From positions 1-6,717 of the forward strand of contig JBBDRV010000125.1 of NCBI GenBank assembly GCA_040905285.1: a stretch of DNA of 6,717 nt, written 5' to 3'. Below the pieces are notes generated by a model that saw nothing but the letters and a program-made list of their open reading frames with translations, had not been told where the DNA came from and ran no database searches. Source of the stretch: JBBDRV01 sp040905285. GTDB lineage: Bacteria; Bacteroidota; Rhodothermia; Balneolales; Balneolaceae. Position 1 is the stretch's first letter; every line of letters begins with the position of its first letter. This document shows positions 1-5,335 of the stretch, one piece after another. The translations under genes were made by a program, and so were the position numbers.

Positions 1-567
1 AATCAACTTTCCAAATCCCTTTTTATGTCCGGGGTTATGTTTGCCTCCTCCATTATGTTCATCCGCGTCATGGTGGAAGTGGCCATAGTGAATCCCATGT
101 TGCTCAGTCAGCTCTGGATACCCCTGTTCGTTATGTTTTCCGCAGTGCTCTCAGGCGCTCTCTGGTTATGGAAACACCGCAGTAAGGCAGAGGAACCCCT
201 TGTAGAAATTGACAATCCGTTCAATATCGGCACTGCCCTTAAATTCGGTGCCTTCCTTACACTGATACTTTTCCTGAGCGCAGGTATGGAAGAGTGGTTC
301 GGGAACAGAGGAATCTATATCCTTTCAGTGATATCGGGTATTATGGATGTCAACGCAATCACTCTTTCCCTCTCCCGCCTTGCTATAAATGATATCAGCG
401 GTGAGGTGGCCGTCTTCGGAATCATTCTGGCTGCAGTGACCAATACGCTTGCAAAAGGATTCATGTTTGCTTTTTTCACGGATTTCAGAGAAAGCCTCAA
501 ACTGATCGGACTGATGTTACTTGCCGGTCTTGCCGGATTGATAACTGCGGCTGTCCTGGTTTTGTAG
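1..567 (+). CDS. DUF4010 / MgtC-SapB family membrane protein, C-terminal part (5' truncated by window edge)
   Basis: The reading frame is open from base 1 (it begins NQLSKSLF before the first ATG at 25) and ends at TAG 565-567, so this is the C-terminal ~188 residues of a longer protein. Numbering from the ATG at 25, about six hydrophobic segments are visible, roughly at residues 1-24, 30-50, 71-88, 96-118, 127-151 and 158-180, so it is an inner-membrane protein. Wording typical of DUF4010 includes RVMVEVAIVNP, the NPFNIGTALKFG linker, SGIMDVNAITLSLSRLA and AAVTNTLAKG. In this family DUF4010 usually follows an N-terminal MgtC/SapB-like membrane domain, which would lie left of the window. The biochemical role is not established; an ion or small-solute transport link is only suggested by the MgtC relationship. 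It converges on valS, so shared transcription is excluded. The family call is fairly secure, the function is not. Confidence 0.85.
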   Translation, partial: NQLSKSLFMSGVMFASSIMFIRVMVEVAIVNPMLLSQLWIPLFVMFSAVLSGALWLWKHRSKAEEPLVEIDNPFNIGTALKFGAFLTLILFLSAGMEEWFGNRGIYILSVISGIMDVNAITLSLSRLAINDISGEVAVFGIILAAVTNTLAKGFMFAFFTDFRESLKLIGLMLLAGLAGLITAAVLVL

Positions 568-577
568 ACAGGGACAG
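551..577. terminator. Weak hairpin at the convergent DUF4010/valS junction, possible terminator
   Basis: CTGTCCTG (551-558) can pair with CAGGGACAG (569-577) using one bulged G, giving an 8-bp stem around a 10-nt loop that contains the DUF4010 stop codon. Neither strand has a T-run after the stem, so it is not a canonical Rho-independent terminator. The rest of the 62-bp gap shows no better candidate. Its position between converging genes is the main reason to list it. Confidence 0.25.
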
Positions 578-629
578 GATTCAGGAGCTTACAATTTCAT
601 AAACCACCACGGGAGAAAAGATATGCGAA

Positions 630-3335
630 TCACCCGTCCAGTTCTGAAATAAGTTCCCTGAGTTTTCCCAGCCTGGCATCGGCATCCGACTTCTTGGCCC
701 GTTCATGATCGACTACACGTTCCGGTGCATTGCTGATAAACTGACTGTTGGAAAGTTTTTTTTCAACAGAATTGAGAAAGCCGACCGTGTCACTGATCTC
801 CTTTTCTATGCGGCTCCTTTCTTTTTTCAGGTCGATGAGGCCTTCCAGGGGAATATATATCTCTGTTGACTCCACAACAGCGGATGCGGAAGCGGGAGGT
901 TTGGTAATTTCAGGATCCACAGTGATCGTGTCTACGGTGAGAAGTTTCCGGAAGATCCAGCCGGCGGATTCCAGCGGGGCCGAGAATCCGTGGTCTTTTG
1001 GCTTCAGGTAGAGAGTAAGGGGTATCCTGGGTGAAAGTCGCATTTCAGCCTGGATGTTTCGAATGGAGGAGACCATCTGCTGGACCATGCTGAAAAGATG
1101 CAGGGAATCTTCGTCTATTTTGCCGCTGTCCCACTCCGGCCACCGGGAAATGATGATTGCCTCATCCGCCTGCCGGTCTTGTATCCGATGCCAGATTTCT
1201 TCAGTAATGAACGGCATAAAAGGATGCAGCAGTTTCATGAGAACTTCAAAAAATCCAAGTGCACGTTCGAGACGGTCTGACGGAATCGCCGCCCCTTTCC
1301 CATCGGTCTTGATCACTTCAATATACCAGTCGCAAAAGTCATCCCATATCAGTGAATGAATTTTTTGCAGGGCGTCATTCAGCCGGTAACGTTCAAAATC
1401 TTCATCCATCGCCCGAATCGTCTGGTGCAGGCGCGATTGCATCCACCGGTCAGCGACATTTTCATTGTCTATATGAAGGGCAGGGATGTAATCAAGGTCT
1501 TCTTCCATATTCATGGACAGAAAACGGAATGCATTCCAGATCTTGTTTGAAAAATTTCGTCCCTGTTCGCAGAGGGACTGGTCAAACAGAAGGTCATTCC
1601 CGGCAGGAGAGGAAAACAGCATTCCCGCACGAGTGCCGTCGGCCCCGAATTGACTGATCAGGTCGAGCGGATCAGGGGAGTTCCCAAGAGATTTGGACAT
1701 TTTGCGCTTTTGAGTGTCCCGGACAATTCCGTGGTAGTAGACATTCTTAAACGGTTTCTCACCCCTGAATTCATAACCGGCCATAATCATTCGGGCGACC
1801 CAGAAGAACATTATTTCAGGAGCGGTCACCAGATCCTGTGTCGGGTAGTAATAATTGATTTCCCTGTTTTCAGATTCCCTGATTCCGTCAAATACAGTGA
1901 TGGGCCAGAGCCAGGAGGAAAACCAGGTGTCCAGTACATCTTCATCCTGCCTGAGATCTCCGGAAGACAGTCCGGCATTACCGGATTTTTCCCTTGCTTT
2001 TTCAACAGCTTCACTGCCGGACCTGGCGATCACATAGTCATCTTCACCTGTACCGTAGTACCATGCCGGGATACGGTGTCCCCACCAGAGCTGACGTGAA
2101 ATGCACCAGTCACGGATGTTTTCCATCCAGTGCCTGTAGGTATTCCTGAACTTATCCGGATGGAAACGGATTTCGCCATTCATTACATTTTCAAGAGCCG
2201 GCTTTGACAGTTCCTCCATCCGGCAGAACCACTGCAATGAAAGCCGGGGCTCGATCACAGCATCCGTTCGTTCCGAATAACCGACCTTGTTAATGATGTC
2301 CTCGATTTTCACAAGAAGGCCCAGCTTTTCAAGATCTTCGACAATGGACTTGCGCACGTCAAACCGGTCCCGGCCGGTATAGAGACGCCCCGCCTCGGAT
2401 ACCGTGCCGTCCTCGCGGAACATGTCAATGATTTCCAGATTATGCCGCTCACCCAGGTCATAGTCATTCAAATCATGTGCAGGAGTTACTTTGAGGCAGC
2501 CGGTTCCATACTCCGGATCGACATAGCTGTCGGCAATAACAGGAACGTCCCGCTCTACCAGGGGGATGATCGCACGTTTTCCGATCAGGTGTTTATACCG
2601 CTCGTCATCAGGGTGGACGCACACCCCGGTATCGGCCAGTATGGTTTCGGGGCGTGTGGTGGCGATGGTGACGGTTTCATCCGAATTCCTGATTTTATAA
2701 CGGACATGGTAAAGGGTTGACTGCACTTCTTTATGGATCACTTCTTCGTCAGACAAAGCCGTTTTGGCTTCGGGATCCCAGTTGATCATTCTCATTCCGC
2801 GATAGATATAACCGCGGTCATATAACTGGTTGAAGCAGTCGATTACCGAATCGTAAAGCTTATCTTCAAGAGTAAACCGGGTGCGGGACCAGTCACAGGA
2901 GGCGCCCAGTTTTTTTAACTGTTGCAGAATGATGCCGCCATGCTCGTGTGTCCACTCCCACGCATGGTCTATGAACTCATCACGGGAAAGGTCTGATTTT
3001 TTTATTCCCCGGCTCCTCAGCTTTTGCACTACCTTGGCTTCAGTTGCAATGGATGCATGATCCGTTCCCGGAACCCAGCAGGCGTTTTTACCCTTCATCC
3101 GCGCCCGCCTGATCAATACATCCTGAATAGTATTGTTCAGCATATGCCCCATATGCAGAACACCCGTGACATTCGGTGGAGGAATGACTATTGAATAAGG
3201 TTCGCGTTCATCCGGCTTTGAATTAAAGTAGTCATTCGACTCCCAGTATTCGTACCATTTCTCTTCGGTGGCAGAGGAATCGTAATGTTTAGGAATGTCC
3301 TTTGTATGGGTATTATTATCGCTCATTGGTATCAT
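630..3335 (-). CDS. valS: Valyl-tRNA synthetase (ValRS, class Ia)
   Basis: Cytoplasmic enzyme that charges tRNA-Val with valine using ATP and edits mischarged threonine. At 901 residues it is a normal bacterial length. The Rossmann catalytic domain carries the HIGH motif as HMGH (61-64), preceded by PPPNVTGVL, then GTDHASIAT (90-98). The CP1 editing domain has TTRPET (226-231) and GTGCLKVTPAHD (277-288). The catalytic core resumes with WWGHRIPAW (417-425), DVLDTWFSSWLWPIT (466-480) and KMSKS (545-549). An anticodon-binding helical domain occupies about 625-780, and a charged C-terminal tRNA-binding coiled coil about 833-900. All signature motifs are intact. Start is ATG at 3335 or ATG at 3326 (Met4); both precede the conserved region beginning near residue 14, and neither has a clear Shine-Dalgarno. 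The gene lies 101 bp downstream of rsmB on the same strand, so an rsmB-valS operon is plausible. The SSWLWPI and GTGCLKVTPAHD wording resembles Bacteroidota ValRS as I remember it. Confidence 0.98.
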   Translation of the reverse strand: MIPMSDNNTHTKDIPKHYDSSATEEKWYEYWESNDYFNSKPDEREPYSIVIPPPNVTGVLHMGHMLNNTIQDVLIRRARMKGKNACWVPGTDHASIATEAKVVQKLRSRGIKKSDLSRDEFIDHAWEWTHEHGGIILQQLKKLGASCDWSRTRFTLEDKLYDSVIDCFNQLYDRGYIYRGMRMINWDPEAKTALSDEEVIHKEVQSTLYHVRYKIRNSDETVTIATTRPETILADTGVCVHPDDERYKHLIGKRAIIPLVERDVPVIADSYVDPEYGTGCLKVTPAHDLNDYDLGERHNLEIIDMFREDGTVSEAGRLYTGRDRFDVRKSIVEDLEKLGLLVKIEDIINKVGYSERTDAVIEPRLSLQWFCRMEELSKPALENVMNGEIRFHPDKFRNTYRHWMENIRDWCISRQLWWGHRIPAWYYGTGEDDYVIARSGSEAVEKAREKSGNAGLSSGDLRQDEDVLDTWFSSWLWPITVFDGIRESENREINYYYPTQDLVTAPEIMFFWVARMIMAGYEFRGEKPFKNVYYHGIVRDTQKRKMSKSLGNSPDPLDLISQFGADGTRAGMLFSSPAGNDLLFDQSLCEQGRNFSNKIWNAFRFLSMNMEEDLDYIPALHIDNENVADRWMQSRLHQTIRAMDEDFERYRLNDALQKIHSLIWDDFCDWYIEVIKTDGKGAAIPSDRLERALGFFEVLMKLLHPFMPFITEEIWHRIQDRQADEAIIISRWPEWDSGKIDEDSLHLFSMVQQMVSSIRNIQAEMRLSPRIPLTLYLKPKDHGFSAPLESAGWIFRKLLTVDTITVDPEITKPPASASAVVESTEIYIPLEGLIDLKKERSRIEKEISDTVGFLNSVEKKLSNSQFISNAPERVVDHERAKKSDADARLGKLRELISELDG

Positions 3336-3436
3336 GTTAACTGCAGCAGGACGGCATTCAGCCTGTCATGGCTCTGTAACCTACAGGGCTCTGTACTCAT
3401 CGGGTCCTGCAGATGTGAATCACGTATTTTACCGGA
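3336..3436 (-). promoter_or_regulatory. Structured rsmB-valS intergenic leader
   Basis: This 101-bp gap has no ORF of note but has clear repeat structure. In the sense of the valS transcript, CTGCAGGAC (3412 to 3404) can pair with GTCCTG-CTG-CAG (3352 to 3341), with three bases bulged; the downstream arm ends 5 nt before the valS ATG at 3335. Inside the loop, GGCTCTGTA occurs twice on the + strand (3370-3378 and 3387-3395). A 5-bp TACAG/CTGTA hairpin (3382-3386 with 3391-3395) competes with a CCTGT/ACAGG pairing (3362-3366 with 3383-3387). No T-run terminator and no recognisable T-box specifier or antiterminator sequence were seen. It may be a valS leader that affects translation, or only spacer; no factor can be assigned. 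Confidence 0.35.
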
Positions 3437-4756
3437 TCATTTAACCCGGAGCAGGCGGACTCCGAAATGTCCGTCACATGCATGTTTATGGGGTAGTGTC
3501 TGATAGGCCCTGCCTTCTTCAGTAAGAACGTCCTCCGGCAGATAACCACTCAGATCCTCAAGTTCAAAATTATCATACCTGCCGAGGAATTTCTGAATTT
3601 GATCCCAGTTCTCTTCAGGCTCGATCGAACATGTACTATATACGAGCCGGCCGCCCTTTTTGACCATGTTTGCAGCCTCATCCAGCAGCTCTTCCTGCAA
3701 CCTTACAAGATCTTCAAGATCCTGTTCCGTCCGCTTCCAGCGCAAATCAGCACGTTTGCCCAAAACTCCTGTACCGGTACAGGGGGCATCGAGCAGGACA
3801 CCGTCGCTTACTTTCAGGTCGATATCCCGTGCATCGGCCCGCCGGATTTTTATATTTTCCGCATTGTAACTCAATGCGCTTTCCGCCAGTTTTTCCAGTC
3901 TTTCCGGGCTGATGTCCACAGCGGTTACTGTACCTTCACCATGCATGAGATCAGCAATCATAATGGTTTTGGTGCCCGGAGCTGCACAGAGATCATAAAT
4001 CTTTTCCCCCGGTTTCGGGTCCAGAATAACAGGGGCGAAACCGGCGGCAATATCCTGAATCTGGCAGAACCCCTTGTTGAGCCAGCCTTTCTGGATGAAT
4101 GGCTGTACCGAATCCACCTGAAAATAACCCGGCAGCCATTCACTTTCGGTATAGCTGATTCCGGATTTCTCCATCCTCAGTTTAAAGTTTTCAGTCCTGG
4201 TACGCAGATTATTTACCCTGATGTAGTAATGTGGGTTTTGATTGTTTACCTGCATCAGTTGAAAAGCTTCACGTTCACCCAAACGCCGGGACCAGCGTTT
4301 GACCATCCATTCCGGATGAGAGAACGTGGTTGCGACAAGTTTTGTCCTGTCCTCAAATGCCGGTTTCGGAAGGTTTTCAAGATCCCTCTGAATATTCCGT
4401 AAAATGGCATTCACAAGATCACCGGATTTTGAACCGAGGGAGAGCTTGGCAATTTCCACAGACTCATTAATAGCGGCATAGTCAGGCGAGCTGTCCATGA
4501 ACAGCATATCATAGAGGCCCAGCCTGAGAATATTCTTGAGTTGAGGTTTCATCTCTTCCATTGTGATGCTGGAGAATTCACCGATCAGATAGTCCAGATA
4601 GCTTCTTTTCCTCAGTATGTTCTGCACATATTCGCGGACCCGCGCCCGTTCTCTCGGTTCCAGATCATCAGCCATATTAAAGTCAATGAATCCTTCAAGG
4701 TCGAATTGCAGTAAAATATCCACACTAACCGATCTTGCTGTAAACTCTTTTTCCAA
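3437..4756 (-). CDS. rsmB: 16S rRNA (cytosine(967)-C(5))-methyltransferase RsmB
   Basis: SAM-dependent enzyme that makes m5C at position 967 (E. coli numbering) of 16S rRNA during ribosome assembly. The 439-residue length is normal. Residues ~5-130 form a NusB-like helical RNA-binding domain (RARVREYVQNILRKRSYLDYLI, then DYAAINESVEIAK and SGDLVNAILRN). The methyltransferase follows: a conserved QDIAAGF stretch (234-240), SAM-binding DLCAAPGTKT (255-264), acidic D281 after the second strand, motif IV DAPCTGTGVLGKRADLRW (323-340) with Cys326, and motif VI YSTCSIEPEEN (373-383) with the expected catalytic Cys376. Both cysteines of the m5C mechanism are present. The start is TTG at 4756: TAG lies in frame at 4762-4760, and the next plausible start (GTG, codon 12) would cut into the conserved N-terminal helix. 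It ends RVK-TGA, 101 bp before valS. RsmF/NSUN-type relatives lack the NusB domain, so RsmB is the better call. Confidence 0.95.
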   Translation of the reverse strand: MEKEFTARSVSVDILLQFDLEGFIDFNMADDLEPRERARVREYVQNILRKRSYLDYLIGEFSSITMEEMKPQLKNILRLGLYDMLFMDSSPDYAAINESVEIAKLSLGSKSGDLVNAILRNIQRDLENLPKPAFEDRTKLVATTFSHPEWMVKRWSRRLGEREAFQLMQVNNQNPHYYIRVNNLRTRTENFKLRMEKSGISYTESEWLPGYFQVDSVQPFIQKGWLNKGFCQIQDIAAGFAPVILDPKPGEKIYDLCAAPGTKTIMIADLMHGEGTVTAVDISPERLEKLAESALSYNAENIKIRRADARDIDLKVSDGVLLDAPCTGTGVLGKRADLRWKRTEQDLEDLVRLQEELLDEAANMVKKGGRLVYSTCSIEPEENWDQIQKFLGRYDNFELEDLSGYLPEDVLTEEGRAYQTLPHKHACDGHFGVRLLRVK

Positions 4757-4790
4757 AGTCTATTCCCGTTTAAATGTTTTTATTCAGTCA

Positions 4791-4805
4791 CCGGCATCAT
4801 GCCGG
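4791..4805. repeat. 15-bp palindrome in the rsmB upstream region
   Basis: CCGGCAT-C-ATGCCGG is a perfect 7-bp inverted repeat around one central base. It lies 35-49 bp before the rsmB TTG start. It could be an operator half-site pair or a small hairpin (5-6 bp stem) in the rsmB mRNA leader. No regulator can be named. Confidence 0.45.
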
Positions 4806-4823
4806 ATAAAAGAATAGTCAGTG

Positions 4824-4835
4824 CCTGATATCAGG
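4824..4835. repeat. 12-bp perfect palindrome
   Basis: CCTGATATCAGG is perfectly self-complementary. Nine bases further on is a second perfect palindrome, GGCCGGCC (4845-4852), which directly abuts the long imperfect palindrome starting at 4853. The clustering suggests protein-binding sites or folded RNA, but function is unknown. Confidence 0.45.
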
Positions 4836-4852
4836 ATAACGACTGGCCGGCC

Positions 4853-4963
4853 TTCAGGTAAAAAGGATCATTGTTATTGATTCCGGGTCATAAAAAACGG
4901 TTAGGGTCTGTCTGCCGTAACCGGATTCCCGAACAGAAATAACAATGATCCGCCGTACCAGAA
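4853..4963. repeat. 111-bp rod-like imperfect palindrome (possible structured RNA or MITE/REP-like element)
   Basis: Two 26-nt arms (4853-4878 and 4938-4963) are complementary at 21 of 26 positions with no gaps. The outer part TTCAGGTA/TACCAGAA has one A/A mismatch, followed by a symmetric 4x4 internal loop (AAAA against GCCG), then a perfect 14-bp stem GGATCATTGTTATT/AATAACAATGATCC. The interior continues the fold: TTCCGGG (4881-4887) with CCCGAA (4928-4933) around one bulged C, and CGGTTA (4898-4903) with TAACCG (4918-4923), leaving a 14-nt terminal loop. No T-run follows on either strand and no obvious flanking target-site duplication was found, although a TA sits at matching positions in the two arms (4859-4860, 4956-4957). 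It may be a non-autonomous element, a structured transcript, or a regulatory cruciform. Confidence 0.6.
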
Positions 4964-5071
4964 TATTGCTGACACACGCTACTTTTATTTCCTTTTAAAG
5001 AATAATTAAGATAGGGTTTTCCGCTACTTTTTGCTAATAGAGACTGCTGCTTTACCTTCCTCCTGTTGAAA

Positions 5072-5117
5072 AAGCCCGCTGCCGGGATCTGTCTGTCCGC
5101 TCAGGGAGCGGGGGCTT
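5072..5117 (-). terminator. GC-rich hairpin, terminator-like on the minus strand
   Basis: AAGCCCGCT (5072-5080) pairs with AGCGGGGGCTT (5107-5117) with two bulged Gs. Read on the minus strand, the stem runs into a T5 tract (complement of A5 at 5069-5073), as in a Rho-independent terminator. The 26-nt loop is long, and a competing perfect hairpin, CCGCTC-AGG-GAGCGG (5097-5111), overlaps its right arm. There is no annotated minus-strand gene just upstream for it to terminate, so it may be chance, part of an RNA element, or a block against antisense transcription from the atpD side. Confidence 0.3.
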
Positions 5118-5207
5118 GTCCGGCCGTACCAGATTTTCGGTCGATTTTCATAAAGCTGACACCAGCCGATCCTTATTCGCAAACGGAAAGGAACAGGTAT
5201 ACACGCA

Positions 5208-5238
5208 TTGCATTTTGAAAGGAGATTGGGTAATTTTG
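5208..5238 (+). promoter_or_regulatory. Candidate Bacteroidota-type promoter of atpD
   Basis: TTG at 5208-5210 and TAATTTTG at 5231-5238 match the Bacteroidota primary sigma pattern (-33 TTG, -7 TAnnTTTG) with a 20-bp spacer. Transcription would start at about 5242-5246, giving an atpD leader of roughly 80-85 nt. AAAGGAG at 5218-5224 would then lie inside the promoter and not be transcribed. The match is by eye only. Confidence 0.5.
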
Positions 5239-5248
5239 GACGCTTCAA

Positions 5249-5335
5249 ATGTTTATGAAAAAATATGTATTACAGGCGTATTTAAAACTCGTTAAAAACA
5301 CTCTTACTTTAAAAATTATTTCATCGAATGAATAA
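5249..5335 (+). CDS. Possible 28-residue leader peptide overlapping the atpD start
   Basis: ATG at 5249 opens a 28-codon frame ending at TAA 5333-5335. It overlaps the atpD start by 8 bases in another frame (ATGAATAA), a layout seen in translational coupling. The encoded peptide begins MFMKKYVLQAYLKLVK and is lysine- and leucine-rich; it resembles nothing I recognise. The nearest purine-rich site, AAAGGAG (5218-5224), is 24 nt upstream and too far for a normal Shine-Dalgarno. If the promoter at 5208-5238 is used, the mRNA would begin only a few bases before this ATG. The region is AT-rich, so a chance ORF is quite likely. Confidence 0.2.
   Translation: MFMKKYVLQAYLKLVKNTLTLKIISSNE

Larger units (their letters stand above)
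4757..5327. other. Non-coding divergent region between rsmB and atpD
   Basis: 571 bp without a convincing protein gene on either strand. From left to right it holds a group of short perfect or near-perfect palindromes (4791-4852), a 111-bp rod-like imperfect palindrome (4853-4963), a GC-rich hairpin zone (5072-5117), an AT-rich stretch with a Bacteroidota-type promoter match (5208-5238), and a short ORF overlapping the atpD start. Spaced direct repeats link the palindrome zone to the hairpin zone: TCTGTCTG at 4907-4914 and 5088-5095, and GCCGTACCAGA at 4952-4962 and 5123-5133. The region must carry promoters for both divergent units, but it is longer and more structured than that alone requires. 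Confidence 0.8.

Noticed and set aside
1650..2099. 149-codon open frame on the + strand inside valS, with other antisense frames of 60-100 codons nearby
   Set aside because: All are antisense to the well-supported ValRS coding sequence, have no family-like motifs, and are expected by chance in a long gene of this composition.
3336..3436. T-box riboswitch upstream of valS
   Set aside because: The gap is too short for a full T-box, lacks a recognisable antiterminator bulge sequence and a T-run terminator, and the protein features point to Bacteroidota, where T-boxes are not typical.
3599..4402. 267-codon open frame on the + strand antisense to rsmB
   Set aside because: It lies wholly inside rsmB, whose protein is fully supported by conserved motifs. 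The translation is Phe/Pro/Ile-rich with no recognisable domain and fits a complementary-strand shadow.
4853..4963. Bidirectional Rho-independent terminator
   Set aside because: The flanking genes diverge from this site, no T-run follows the stem on either strand, and the stem has a long multi-part loop unlike a terminator.
5024..5248. 74-codon minus-strand frame in the rsmB/atpD gap
   Set aside because: It needs a TTG start, overlaps the candidate atpD promoter and the GC-rich hairpin, and its Arg/Pro/Ser-rich translation matches no family I know. The region reads as non-coding.
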